Part shown: piece by piece, positions 26,893-35,973 of the stretch
How positions within the stretch are numbered: the stretch's first letter is position 1
How the letters are laid out: every line of letters begins with the position of its first letter
Assembly: GCF_000015665.1 (NCBI RefSeq)
Contig: NC_008817.1
Location: forward strand, 930,001-994,000
Length of the DNA: 64,000 nucleotides
Direction: 5' to 3'
Source: Prochlorococcus marinus str. MIT 9515
Lineage (GTDB): Bacteria; Cyanobacteriota; Cyanobacteriia; PCC-6307; Cyanobiaceae
Notes under the pieces: model-generated
The model's input: the letters and a program-made list of their open reading frames with translations, nothing else
The model's database searches: none
Told to the model about the DNA's origin: nothing
Program-made: the position numbers and the translations under genes

Positions 26893-27246
26893 ATTTATTC
26901 GATATTTTTTTCAACAATTTTTCTATTTGCTATAAATACAACTTATTTTTGCGAAAACTTAAAACTCGATTTAGTAATTAGAAACAATATTAATGGAGAT
27001 TTTTCAATAGTTAAGAATATTTCTGAAATTAAACCTGGAGCATTTATTAACATAACTTGGAATAAAAAAAATCTTATGCTTCCATATTCTCTTAGAAAAG
27101 ATTACTTATCATTTACAGACAGAAAGTGGGATTGGAGATACCAAATTAATAAAGAGGGTTTAGTAGAAGATAAAAATCCGATATTGTATGAGTTACAGCC
27201 ATCTGGGGTAATCAAGGAATATATCTGTCAAATAGAAGAAACTTAA
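26893..27246 (+). CDS. Secreted protein without a standard start codon
   Basis: An open frame encodes a signal-peptide-like YSIFFSTIFLFAINTTYFCEN, then a soluble domain with tryptophans (ITWNKKN, RKWDWRYQ) and a C-terminal GVIKEYICQIEET. No ATG, GTG or TTG precedes the signal sequence in this frame. GGAG at 26881-26884 lies eight bases before an ATT codon at 26893, so ATT initiation is possible; loss of the normal start is the alternative. The protein begins about 70 bases upstream of pepN. Function unknown. Confidence 0.5.
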   Translation: MYSIFFSTIFLFAINTTYFCENLKLDLVIRNNINGDFSIVKNISEIKPGAFINITWNKKNLMLPYSLRKDYLSFTDRKWDWRYQINKEGLVEDKNPILYELQPSGVIKEYICQIEET

Positions 27247-27317
27247 TTATTTTTAATTTAATATATGCATAACATCTTTTAAAAAATTCTTCAGTTAAAT
27301 TAATCTTTTTAATAAAT

Positions 27318-29927
27318 ATGGTTAACTTTACAGACACACGTACTAATAAGGAATATATAAAATTAAGTGACTATAAATCCTTTGATTATGAAATACCTAA
27401 TATTTTTTTGGATTTCATAATTGAAGACACAAGTGTAACTATTAAAACTGAGCTAAAATTAGTAAAAAAGAATATTAATACTAATACTCTTATTCTTGAT
27501 GGAATAGATATATTTGTTGAAAAAATATATTTAGATGAATCCTTATTAAAAGAAAATAATTATTCAATCCAAAAAAATAAATTATTAATTAAATGCATTT
27601 TTAATGAAACTTTTACCATCAAGATTGAGGGGAAAATTAAACCAAAGGAGAATGTTTCACTTTTAGGAATGTATGAAAGTAATGGAATTATTACTACGCA
27701 ATGCGAAGCAGAAGGCTTTAGAAGAATAAGTTACCATTCTGATAGACCTGATATTTTGAGTAAATATAAAGTAAGGATTGAAGCAAATAAAGAAGATTAT
27801 CCAGTATTACTTTCAAATGGAAATCTAATCAAAGCTAATAATCTTGAAGATAAAAGACATGAGGTAATATGGGAAGACCCTTATCCAAAGCCCTCATATC
27901 TTTTTGCTTTAGTTGCAGGAAAACTAAATTGCATTAAAGATGAGTTTTATACTAAATCTAATAAAAAAGTAGAAATAAATATATACGTAGAAAAAGGTGA
28001 TGAGAAATACGTACAGCATTCAATAAATTCTTTGAAGAAGTCTATGAAATGGGATGAAGAGAAATACAATCTCGAATACGATTTATCATTATTTAATATT
28101 GTTGCAGTAAGGCATTTTAATATGGGCGCGATGGAAAATAAAAGCCTCAATATATTTAACTCGAAATTAATACTTGCAAATGCGGAGACTGCGACTGATG
28201 AAGAGTTAGAGCGTATAGAAGGTGTAATCGCCCATGAGTACTTTCATAACTGGACGGGTAATAGAATTACTTGTAGAGATTGGTTTCAATTATCATTAAA
28301 AGAGGGTTTAACAGTATTTAGAGATCAGGAATTTACCGCAGATCAACATAATCGTTCAATAAAAAGAATTGAGGATGCAAAATACTTGAGGAAAGCACAA
28401 TTCAGAGAAGACTCTGGCCCAACATCACATGCAGTCAGGCCTGAAACATATTTAGAAATAGACAATTTCTATACAACTACTATCTATGAAAAAGGAGCCG
28501 AAATAATAAGGATGCTAAAAACATTAGTAAAAGATCAAAACTTTAATAATGGTTTTAGCAATTTTATTGCAACGTATGATGGGAAAGCAGCAACTATTGA
28601 TCAATTTGTTGAAAAGGTTTTAGAGAATAATAAAGAAATAAATATTGAAAAATTTAAAACTTGGTACAAACAAAATGGGACACCATTGGTTAAATTTAAT
28701 AGGAAATGGGATAGAGAAAAAGAAATTCTCAAAATAAAAGTATCTCAAATTAATGCAAACAAAAAAAATTATTACAATGAAAGACCTCTAATAATTCCAA
28801 TTAATATTGGAATACTTTTAAGCAGTTATGAAAAAATAAATAAGACAATTATCTTAAAAGAAAAAGAAGAAGAATTTATTTTTGAAAATATAAAGACAAG
28901 TTTTGATTGTCCAATAATTACATATTTTCGAAATTTCTCTGCTCCAATCAAATGGGAAACCGACACTACATTTGCTGAAAAATTATTAATTATAGAATTT
29001 GAAAATGATTATTTCACCATATATGACACGATAAAGGGTGTATACAAAGAAATAATTTGTAAAAGAATAGATAAAAAACCAGATACTAATATTGAAAATA
29101 AACTAATAACAATTTTAAAATCAATACTTAGGAATAAAAAAAATATAAATTCATCATTCTTATCTGAAATACTCAGTATCCCAACCTTCTCAGAAATAGA
29201 ATCAGAAATAAAAAGAATTGATCCAATAAAAATTTACAAAACTATTGACGAATTAAATTATTTATTTGGCAATAAATTAAAAGTAGAACTTTTGAATAAG
29301 CTTAAAGAGATTAATAAAAACATCTATAAAGTTTGGCCAGAAGGTAAGGATGAGAGAAAACTTATTGAAACCATATGGAAGTTACTATTGCATAGTAAAG
29401 ATGAAGGAATTAAAAGTAAAATAGTTGGATACGTAGATAGTAATTCAATGACACTTTCAAAAGCTGTATTGAATGTCTTCACAAGAATTAATTGCCCAGA
29501 AAGAGAATTAATCTCAAAGATTTTTTTTGAAAAGTGGAAAAAAAATCCAGTAGTTTTAGATAATTGGTTCTTTTTTAAAGCCTCCATTGAGATAGATAAC
29601 AATCAAAAAAGTATTGAAGATCTTTTTAAAAACAAATATTTTGATGTCAAATCACCTAATACTTTAAGATCTATATTAATGGCTTACGTAACAAGAAATT
29701 CTTTATTCCACTCCATAGATGGATCAGGATATAGTTATATAGCAAATAAAATTATAGAGTTTGATAAATCAAATCCAATAGTAATTTCTCGTTTTTTAAA
29801 AATATTTAGTACCTACAAACAATATGAAGATCCTTATAAAAAAAATATAATTAGAGTTCTAAATCATATACAAAAAAATAAACTCTCATCAAATACAAGA
29901 GAAGTAATAGATGCCATTTTAAATTAA
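27318..29927 (+). CDS. pepN: Aminopeptidase N (M1 family)
   Basis: An 869-residue M1 metallopeptidase of normal length for the bacterial PepN type. The substrate-binding exopeptidase motif GAMEN is at about 272-276. The zinc motif HEYFHNWTGNRITCRDW begins at about residue 306, giving HExxH plus the downstream glutamate, and a later YEKGAEIIRM supplies the catalytic tyrosine region. It removes N-terminal residues from peptides in the cytoplasm. It is convergent with the zinc-ribbon gene, overlapping by four bases. Confidence 0.95.
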   Translation: MVNFTDTRTNKEYIKLSDYKSFDYEIPNIFLDFIIEDTSVTIKTELKLVKKNINTNTLILDGIDIFVEKIYLDESLLKENNYSIQKNKLLIKCIFNETFTIKIEGKIKPKENVSLLGMYESNGIITTQCEAEGFRRISYHSDRPDILSKYKVRIEANKEDYPVLLSNGNLIKANNLEDKRHEVIWEDPYPKPSYLFALVAGKLNCIKDEFYTKSNKKVEINIYVEKGDEKYVQHSINSLKKSMKWDEEKYNLEYDLSLFNIVAVRHFNMGAMENKSLNIFNSKLILANAETATDEELERIEGVIAHEYFHNWTGNRITCRDWFQLSLKEGLTVFRDQEFTADQHNRSIKRIEDAKYLRKAQFREDSGPTSHAVRPETYLEIDNFYTTTIYEKGAEIIRMLKTLVKDQNFNNGFSNFIATYDGKAATIDQFVEKVLENNKEINIEKFKTWYKQNGTPLVKFNRKWDREKEILKIKVSQINANKKNYYNERPLIIPINIGILLSSYEKINKTIILKEKEEEFIFENIKTSFDCPIITYFRNFSAPIKWETDTTFAEKLLIIEFENDYFTIYDTIKGVYKEIICKRIDKKPDTNIENKLITILKSILRNKKNINSSFLSEILSIPTFSEIESEIKRIDPIKIYKTIDELNYLFGNKLKVELLNKLKEINKNIYKVWPEGKDERKLIETIWKLLLHSKDEGIKSKIVGYVDSNSMTLSKAVLNVFTRINCPERELISKIFFEKWKKNPVVLDNWFFFKASIEIDNNQKSIEDLFKNKYFDVKSPNTLRSILMAYVTRNSLFHSIDGSGYSYIANKIIEFDKSNPIVISRFLKIFSTYKQYEDPYKKNIIRVLNHIQKNKLSSNTREVIDAILN

Positions 29928-30166
29928 GAATTATTATATTTATATAAACTTATAAGGAGTATTATTAAAAAAACCATAAAAGTAATTAACGTTTTATTAG
30001 AGATAAGATTTCTGAAATTATTTAATTTTTCCTGTTTGTGTTCCTTATCCCACTTTCTTTTAACGTAATTATTAGTGACAAATTTATTAGGTCTACCACA
30101 ATATAGACAAGTTGGAGCTTTTACTGAGATTAAATTTTTACATTGAGGACATTTTTTCTGTTTCAT
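29924..30166 (-). CDS. Zinc-ribbon single-span membrane protein
   Basis: An 80-residue protein. The N-terminal KKCPQCKNLISVKAPTCLYCG has two CxxC pairs, a zinc ribbon. A basic linker follows, then one C-terminal transmembrane helix (LITFMVFLIILLISLY). The design resembles the protein at 55909-56175. It may be a membrane-tethered adaptor; function unknown. Confidence 0.75.
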   Translation of the reverse strand: MKQKKCPQCKNLISVKAPTCLYCGRPNKFVTNNYVKRKWDKEHKQEKLNNFRNLISNKTLITFMVFLIILLISLYKYNNS

Positions 30167-30328
30167 AATTATCTTATTTTAGCAAACAAAAAATTTTTAA
30201 TTTTTATATAAATGAAAATACATAAATAATTAATTTAATAAGAGAAATATTAAAGTTTATTAATACAATATATTTCGCAAATAATTAAATTAAGTTTCAA
30301 AAGAATAACCCATTAAAACTAATTAATA

Positions 30329-30526
30329 ATGTGGAATATAATTAATTATTATTTTAATTTTTTCATGTTTGCAATTGCATTAGGTTTAGGTCCTTTAGAG
30401 ACAATTACAATAGCAATATCAGCTATAGTTTTCATTGCCGCTTTTACATGGGTATCAATTAAAGGTGATTTGAGAGAACTTGCAAACGAACTTATTGACG
30501 AGAAGACTGAAAAAGAAGAGAATTAA
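30329..30526 (+). CDS. Small membrane protein, unknown
   Basis: A 65-residue protein. An N-terminal hydrophobic part (MFAIALGLGPLETITIAISAIVFIAAF) is followed by an acidic helical tail (ELANELIDEKTEKEEN). Two spans possible. No family recognised. Confidence 0.6.
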   Translation: MWNIINYYFNFFMFAIALGLGPLETITIAISAIVFIAAFTWVSIKGDLRELANELIDEKTEKEEN

Positions 30527-30542
30527 TTTATTTAGTAAATAA

Positions 30543-30740
30543 TCAATTATGTAGCTTTGGATAATCAATAATATGTCTTATTTCCTTAAGAGATGCTCCA
30601 TAAATACTATTTCCCTTTAAATTAACTCCTTTCCACTTTTCTTTTTGATTAAAAGTGTTTTTAATACTTGAGTTTTTAGTAAAAGAATGATTGTCATCCC
30701 ATGTCAAAGTTATATCCCAACCTTTATAGTTTTCTATCAT
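30543..30740 (-). CDS. Small soluble protein, unknown
   Basis: A 65-residue protein rich in tryptophan, lysine and asparagine: YKGWDITLTWDDNHSF, then KWKGVNLKGNSIYGASLKEI and IDYPKLHN. Looks like a compact beta-containing domain. No motif known. Confidence 0.55.
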   Translation of the reverse strand: MIENYKGWDITLTWDDNHSFTKNSSIKNTFNQKEKWKGVNLKGNSIYGASLKEIRHIIDYPKLHN

Positions 30741-30842
30741 AGAAAAGAAAAATAATATATCTAAATATTACATACAGAAATTAAAAACAAAAACAAAGGA
30801 AATAAGTAGTTTTTTTATAATATTTATTTAATACTATTTTAA

Positions 30843-32015
30843 TTAGGATACTATTTTAATTTTAGATGCTGACTTGTCAGCATTTTTTCTTGCAATATTT
30901 AAATCATCATCAGACGAAAGGACTACCCCCATTCTCCTTCCTTTCTTTGAGGTTGGTTTCCCAAAAATTAGAACTTTAGTATTCTCTACTTCAAGTGCCT
31001 CATTAAGTCCAGTGTATGAGGGGTTAATAGATTCTTTTTCTGAAAGTATTACTCTTGTTGCTGATGGCTTTAATAAGGAAATTTTTGGTATTGGTAGATT
31101 TAAAAAGGCTCTTAAGTGTAATTCAAATTCGTTTAAGTTTTGACTTACCAAGGTGACCATTCCCGTGTCATGAGGTCTAGGAGACAATTCTGAGAATATA
31201 ACCTCTTTGCCTCTAACAAAAAACTCAACTCCATATATACCCGAACCATTTAGATTATTTAATATTTTATTTGTCATATTTCTAGCTTCATTAATTAAAG
31301 ATTCATTCATGTCCAATGGTTGCCAACTACATTGATAATCTCCTTTGTATTGCTCATGACCTATTGGTTCACAAAATACATTTTCTCCACTACTTTTTCT
31401 TACTGTTAAAAGAGTAAATTCATAATCAAAATTTAAAAATTCCTCGAGAATTACACCTTCTATCTTACCTCTTGAGTTTTTCAGAGCATCTTCCCAAGCT
31501 AACAAAAGATCCTCTTTCCTTTTAACTAAACTTTGTCCTTTACCGGATGAACTCATTAGAGGCTTTAACAAAAGAGGGAATCCAATTTCTGACGATTTCA
31601 TCTCTAGCTCTTCAGCATTAAATACGTAACTAAAATTTGCAGTTTTTATGTTTAATTCCTTAGATGCAAGATCTCTTATTTTATGCCTATTCATTGTAAT
31701 TTCAACAGTTCTAGCATTTGGGACAATATTTATTCCTTCTTCTTCCAATTCCTTTAAAGCTTCTATCGAGAGTGCTTCAATTTCAGGAACTACAAAATCA
31801 GGCTCTATTTTTTTTATCGTATTTATTAAAGTTTTTTTATCATTCATATTTATTACAAAAGAATGATCAGCTAATTGCATTGCGGGTGCATTTTCGTACT
31901 TATCAATAGCTATTACTTCTAAACCTAATCTTTTAGCTTCAACCACTAACTCTTTTCCAAGTTCGCCGCTACCAAGTAATAATATTTTCTTTTGAATAAA
32001 TTTAAAACTGTCCAT
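30843..32015 (-). CDS. purT: Formate-dependent phosphoribosylglycinamide formyltransferase PurT
   Basis: A 390-residue ATP-grasp enzyme. It has an N-terminal ILLLGSGELGKELVVEAKRLG, a central LLKPLMSSSGKGQS ATP-binding loop, VEFFVRGKEVIFSELSPRPHDTGMVTL with the metal-binding acidic residues, and a C-terminal GKPTSKKGRRMGVVL. It forms formyl-GAR from GAR, formate and ATP in purine synthesis, bypassing folate. It lies 17 bases after the small membrane protein on the same strand. Confidence 0.95.
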   Translation of the reverse strand: MDSFKFIQKKILLLGSGELGKELVVEAKRLGLEVIAIDKYENAPAMQLADHSFVINMNDKKTLINTIKKIEPDFVVPEIEALSIEALKELEEEGINIVPNARTVEITMNRHKIRDLASKELNIKTANFSYVFNAEELEMKSSEIGFPLLLKPLMSSSGKGQSLVKRKEDLLLAWEDALKNSRGKIEGVILEEFLNFDYEFTLLTVRKSSGENVFCEPIGHEQYKGDYQCSWQPLDMNESLINEARNMTNKILNNLNGSGIYGVEFFVRGKEVIFSELSPRPHDTGMVTLVSQNLNEFELHLRAFLNLPIPKISLLKPSATRVILSEKESINPSYTGLNEALEVENTKVLIFGKPTSKKGRRMGVVLSSDDDLNIARKNADKSASKIKIVS

Positions 32016-32032
32016 TACTGAATAATTTATGT

Positions 32033-32272
32033 TTAATCATTATCGGATGACTTGTTTGAAAGCTTATCTTTTCTTTTAGCGGATTTTGAACTAAACAAAA
32101 ATGCATTGTTATCAAACCAGTCGACTTGCTTAAGGCCTTTTATCATTGAGGTTAAAATGGCACCAAGAAAGAAGAAGCCCATCATTACCCATAAAATTCT
32201 TTCTAGAGCAATCGAAGGCGAGAAGCCTTGACCAGATTTAACAATCTCAGTAAGAGGGTCTAAAGGATCCAA
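32033..32272 (-). CDS. Small membrane protein upstream of purT
   Basis: A 79-residue protein with a proline-rich start (MDPLDPLTEIVKSGQGFSPS), one transmembrane helix (ILWVMMGFFFLGAILTSM) and a basic serine-rich tail. Probably co-transcribed with purT. Function unknown. Confidence 0.6.
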   Translation of the reverse strand: MDPLDPLTEIVKSGQGFSPSIALERILWVMMGFFFLGAILTSMIKGLKQVDWFDNNAFLFSSKSAKRKDKLSNKSSDND

Positions 32273-32423
32273 ATTAATTTTTTTTTTGTTAACTAATTAT
32301 ATAAGCTAAGAAAAGACTTTTTACTAATAATTACAAATAAAAATAATACGGAAATATGATCTTAAAAATGACGCAAAAACTATAATTCAATGTTATCTTC
32401 TATATTAATTATTTATAAAAAAT

Positions 32424-32903
32424 ATGGTAATAGATGTTCAAAACACCCCTGTTCTTTCAGCGGATGGGAAATCTAAAAAGCTTGGAGAATTTTCAAAAGA
32501 TGTAATTTTAATAGTTAACGTAGCAAGTTATTGTGGCAATACAGCTCAATATGAAGATCTACAAAAGCTTCACAAAATATATTCAAAAAAAGGTTTGAGA
32601 ATACTTGCTTTCCCTTGCAATGATTTTGGTAATCAAGAGCCGGATTCCCTTTCAAAGATACAAAATTTTTGTACTACTGAATATGGGGTAGAATTTGAAA
32701 TAATGGAAAAAGTTCATGCTAAAGGTAATACTACAGAACCATATACAACTCTTAATAAGGTTGAACCAAAGGGAGATGTAGAATGGAATTTTGAAAAATT
32801 CTTAATTGGTAGAGATAGCAATGTGATTGCAAGATTTAAACCTAGTGTTAAGCCTTTCGATGATAATTTGATTGCCGCTATTGAAGTCGCATTAGATTCT
32901 TAA
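32424..32903 (+). CDS. Glutathione peroxidase family protein (Cys type)
   Basis: A 159-residue thioredoxin-fold peroxidase. The active site is NVASYCGNT with Cys37 in place of selenocysteine. FPCNDFGNQEP gives the conserved glutamine region and WNFEKFLI the tryptophan/asparagine region of the catalytic tetrad. It reduces peroxides, in cyanobacteria often using thioredoxin or NADPH rather than glutathione. Transcribed alone. Confidence 0.92.
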   Translation: MVIDVQNTPVLSADGKSKKLGEFSKDVILIVNVASYCGNTAQYEDLQKLHKIYSKKGLRILAFPCNDFGNQEPDSLSKIQNFCTTEYGVEFEIMEKVHAKGNTTEPYTTLNKVEPKGDVEWNFEKFLIGRDSNVIARFKPSVKPFDDNLIAAIEVALDS

Positions 32904-33077
32904 TACAGATAATCTTATAGAATGTAAAATCTTACTTAATTAAAAATAATTATATAAATATTTTTTGAATTTATAAAAAAATGATTATAGGTAGAATTAT
33001 TAAGCTTAGATAATATTTAATTATATACAAGTAGTAAAATTTACTCTCTAAATTTGATTTCTTGAATCTTAGTTTAC

Positions 33078-33842
33078 TTAAATACCCTCTGTTTTATCTG
33101 ACTTTTCTTTTATTAACTCAGACTTTGATTTTTTTGCCTCTTTGTTGACTTCAATATCCTCTGCTTTTACTGACTTTTTTTCTTTTGCTTCTAACTTTGA
33201 TTTTGTTAGCTTTTTATTGACTTCAATATCCCCTGCTTTTACTGACTTTTTTTCTTTTGCTTCTAACTTTGATTTTGTTAGATTTTTATTGACTTCAATA
33301 CCAATTGCTTTCTCTGCCTTTTCCTCTTCTTTCACTTCATTAATAACTGCTTTCTCTGCCTTTTCCTCTTCTTTCACTTCATTAATAACTGCTTTCTCTG
33401 CCTTTTCCTCTTCTTTCACTTCATTAATAACTGCTTTCTCTGCCTTTTCCTCTTCTTTCACTTCATTGATAACTGCTTTCTCTGCCTTTTCCTCTTCTTT
33501 CACTTCATTAATAACTGCTTTCTCTGCCTTTCCCTCTTCTTTTACTTCATTAATACCAACTTTCTCTGCCTTTTCCGCTTCTTTTACTTCATTAATACCA
33601 ACTTTCTCTGCCTTTTCCTCTTCTTTCACTTCGGTAATACTTTTTTCTAGTGAATTCAAATTTATTTGCGAGCCATCATTTAATATCTCATTAGAAAAAT
33701 CATTTTTATTACTTAAAAGAAACTTTAATAAACGTTGGAATAAAAACCAACCTTTTTCTATTCTTTTTGGACCTAAAATTATAAGAATAATTACTGATAT
33801 TATAAAAATTACTGGAGAATTTAAACCTAAAAAATTCATCAA
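33078..33842 (-). CDS. TatA/B-like membrane protein with a long charged repeat tail
   Basis: A 254-residue protein. Residues 1-45 (a span VIFIISVIILIILGPKRIEK, then an amphipathic helix FQRLLKFLL) match the TatA/TatB layout with its GPK turn. Residues about 67-180 are eight 14-residue tandem repeats of the EVKEEEKAEK-VIN type. The end holds two and a part 24-residue repeats rich in lysine (LTKSKLEAKEKKSVKA). The tail should be a long charged coil. It may be a true Tat component or a scaffold using a Tat-like anchor. Confidence 0.7.
   Translation of the reverse strand: MMNFLGLNSPVIFIISVIILIILGPKRIEKGWFLFQRLLKFLLSNKNDFSNEILNDGSQINLNSLEKSITEVKEEEKAEKVGINEVKEAEKAEKVGINEVKEEGKAEKAVINEVKEEEKAEKAVINEVKEEEKAEKAVINEVKEEEKAEKAVINEVKEEEKAEKAVINEVKEEEKAEKAIGIEVNKNLTKSKLEAKEKKSVKAGDIEVNKKLTKSKLEAKEKKSVKAEDIEVNKEAKKSKSELIKEKSDKTEGI
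33145..33297 (-). repeat. 72-bp tandem repeat inside coding sequence
   Basis: Two complete 72-base copies (33145-33216 and 33217-33288), nearly identical, plus the start of a third. They encode the 24-residue lysine-rich unit near the C-terminus of the TatA-like protein. Because 72 is a multiple of three, copy-number change keeps the frame. Confidence 0.85.
33306..33641 (-). repeat. 42-bp tandem repeat array, eight copies
   Basis: Eight 42-base units in tandem from 33306, the middle ones almost identical and the outer ones diverged. They encode the 14-residue EVKEEEKAEK-containing units of the TatA-like protein. The pattern implies recent expansion and possible length variation among strains. 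Confidence 0.9.
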
Positions 33843-33887
33843 TTTAAAATATTCTGATTGTACTTTAGTACATCACAAAAATTAAGG

Positions 33888-34280
33888 CTAATTATTTTCA
33901 AACGTCGGTAAATAAAGCTCTCTATTTGAAGCAATAATCCCCTCTTCTTTAAAGAATATTTCTAATTCATTTAAATCACTAATATTAATATTATCTCCGC
34001 AATTATCTAAAATATTATTTGATGTAAATTCCCAGAGGTCATCTAAATATTGATCATCATCAGGAAATGCAACAAATTTAAGGTATGTATTATTTAGGGC
34101 ATACTCGCTAGCAAATTCAGAATCTAATCCCTTTTTTTTAGCATCACAAAAGACCTTGGCAAACCTCTTACCAACTGATGTCTGAGCACTTGACAAATCT
34201 AAATTCCCTTGAATCGCATAAACATTAGTCGGGGCAATAAAAAGAAATATTGGAATGATAATTGATAATAAAAAGATCAA
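33888..34280 (-). CDS. Secreted protein of the FC-A...NNCG family
   Basis: A 130-residue protein starting at TTG 34280, with a signal peptide (FLLSIIIPIFLFIAPTNVYA). The mature part has AKVFCDAKKKGLDSEFASE and later ILDNCGDN, matching the cysteine motif and spacing of the protein at 14222-14623. Probably disulfide-bonded in the periplasm or lumen. Function unknown. Confidence 0.65.
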   Translation of the reverse strand: MIFLLSIIIPIFLFIAPTNVYAIQGNLDLSSAQTSVGKRFAKVFCDAKKKGLDSEFASEYALNNTYLKFVAFPDDDQYLDDLWEFTSNNILDNCGDNINISDLNELEIFFKEEGIIASNRELYLPTFENN

Positions 34281-34447
34281 AAAGAGAAAGACCTAAAAAA
34301 TTTATTTCATCTTTAAGATAGCAAAAAATATTAACTATTTAAGACAATAAAAAAAAATCTGATTATTCTTTTAAGAATTAAAAAAAAAACAACAATGAAT
34401 GGTAATTCATCAACTTATAATAAGTTTACGTAAATTATATTTTTATA

Positions 34448-35455
34448 ATGTCCTCAGTTATAAAATTAAGAGGAAAAGGTTTATCTAGAATAATAAATAG
34501 TAAAGTAATGTTATCTCCACTAGCAGGAGTTACAGATAAAGTATTTAGAAAATTAGTAAGAAAATGGGCTCCGGATTCTCTTCTATTTACTGAAATGATA
34601 AATGCCACAAGTTTAAAGGAAGGACATGGCACTCAAAAAATTAAGCAACTGGAATTAGAACAAGGTCCTATTGGAGTACAGATCTTTGACAATAGACCCT
34701 TTGCCGTTTCAGAGGCAGCTAAACTTGCTGAAGATTCCGGAGCATTTCTTATAGATATAAATATGGGCTGTCCAGTAAAAAAAATCTCAAAGAAAGGGGG
34801 TGGAAGTGCTTTAATTAAAGATCGTTTATTAGCTGTTGAATTAGTAAAGAGAGTTTCAAAAGCTGTTAAAATTCCAGTTACAGTAAAAACAAGACTTGGA
34901 TGGGATAATAAAGAAGAAAATATAGAAGAATTTCTATTAAGTCTCCAAGATTCAGGTGCAACAATGATAACCTTGCACGGGAGGACAAGAAAAGAAGGGT
35001 TTTCAGGGGCAGCCGACTGGGATATGATTGGAAGAATTAAAGAGCATTTAGAAATACCCGTTATTGCTAATGGAGATATAAAGACTCCTGAGGATGCATT
35101 TAATTGCTTAAAAAAAACAAATGCTGATGGTTTAATGATTGGGAGAGGCATACTTGGTTCTCCATGGAAAATAGGAGAGATAGATTACGCAATTAAAAAA
35201 GTTAAAGGTTTTAAAGAACCTAATGTTGAAGAAAAACTACTGTTAATTATTGAGCATTTAGATGAATTAATTAAAGAAAAGGGAAATCATGGTTTACTAA
35301 TAGCCAGAAAACATATTTCTTGGACATGTAAAAATTTCCAAGGAGCAAATAACCTTCGTAATGAATTAGTCAGAGCAATCAACGTTAAGGAGGTTAAAGA
35401 ATTAATAAATAAAACTATAGAGAGACTAAAAACTGATCAAACATTATTAATATAA
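34448..35455 (+). CDS. dus: tRNA-dihydrouridine synthase (Dus family)
   Basis: A 335-residue TIM-barrel flavoenzyme. Diagnostic motifs are LSPLAGVTDKVFR (substrate side), DINMGCPVKKI with the catalytic cysteine, LHGRTRKEGFSG, VIANGDI and GLMIGRGILGSPW, which bind FMN. It reduces uridine to dihydrouridine in tRNA; the motif set is closest to DusB (NifR3). A DUF2470 gene follows 19 bases later. Confidence 0.94.
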   Translation: MSSVIKLRGKGLSRIINSKVMLSPLAGVTDKVFRKLVRKWAPDSLLFTEMINATSLKEGHGTQKIKQLELEQGPIGVQIFDNRPFAVSEAAKLAEDSGAFLIDINMGCPVKKISKKGGGSALIKDRLLAVELVKRVSKAVKIPVTVKTRLGWDNKEENIEEFLLSLQDSGATMITLHGRTRKEGFSGAADWDMIGRIKEHLEIPVIANGDIKTPEDAFNCLKKTNADGLMIGRGILGSPWKIGEIDYAIKKVKGFKEPNVEEKLLLIIEHLDELIKEKGNHGLLIARKHISWTCKNFQGANNLRNELVRAINVKEVKELINKTIERLKTDQTLLI

Positions 35456-35474
35456 TAATAATTTAACCTATAAA

Positions 35475-35729
35475 ATGAAAATAATTAGTTCAAAGACAAG
35501 TGAAAGAGTTTGTAAACATATGAATAAAGATCATATTGAATCTGTACATAAATACTTAAGGCATTATGGAAAAATTTCAAAATTTAAGGAGGCTTATTTA
35601 GAAGAAATTTCTAGTCAATTCATGAGAATTAAATATGATGGTAAGTATAAAATTATAAATTTTAAAAATGAAATATCAGAGGAAGAAATTCATGAAACTC
35701 TAGTTTCTATGATAAGAGAAATTGAATAG
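35475..35729 (+). CDS. DUF2470 domain protein
   Basis: An 84-residue protein: CKHMNKDHIESVHKYLRHYG is the start of the DUF2470 domain, with HMNxDH the diagnostic motif, and FMRIKYDG fits its beta hairpin. This domain is found in haem- and pyridoxamine-oxidase-like proteins and alone in cyanobacteria. Likely co-transcribed with dus. Confidence 0.8.
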   Translation: MKIISSKTSERVCKHMNKDHIESVHKYLRHYGKISKFKEAYLEEISSQFMRIKYDGKYKIINFKNEISEEEIHETLVSMIREIE

Positions 35730-35764
35730 ATTTATTTAATCTGATCTTCGTAACAAAAACATAT

Positions 35765-35929
35765 CTAACAATTTCTTTCATAATAATCCGTAATTGCTTT
35801 ACATTCTTCAAACGTTAGGATACTCAATCTAGAACTAGCCTTATATTTTAAGATTGCACAAACTGCCAAAAGATCTGAGATCTCTACATTAAGTGCTTCA
35901 GAAAGCTCTAAAACTCGAATGCCTTTCAA
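35765..35929 (-). CDS. 54-residue protein resembling an IF-2 N-terminal helix module
   Basis: Starts at TTG 35929 and reads MKGIRVLELSEALNVEISDL, then LLAVCAILKYKASSRLS and LTFEECKAITDYYERNC. The RVLELSEALNV-IxDLL pattern is that of the small helical domain seen at the N-terminus of IF-2 and in stand-alone cyanobacterial proteins. The role is unknown; nucleic-acid or ribosome contact is plausible. Confidence 0.7.
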   Translation of the reverse strand: MKGIRVLELSEALNVEISDLLAVCAILKYKASSRLSILTFEECKAITDYYERNC

Positions 35930-35973
35930 TATTTTTTAATTAGAAATAATTTGATAAAAAATTGTATTTTGAA

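Noticed and set aside
33145-33641. CRISPR array
   Set aside because: The repeats are contiguous without spacers and lie in frame in a coding sequence.
33142-33885. A 247-residue plus-strand open frame with repeated serine/phenylalanine units
   Set aside because: It is the antisense shadow of the tandem repeats in the TatA-like gene; low-complexity repeats keep the opposite strand open. The minus-strand protein has a credible Tat-like N-terminus.
34633-35151. A 172-residue minus-strand frame inside the dus gene
   Set aside because: Antisense shadow of a well-supported enzyme gene with all family motifs.
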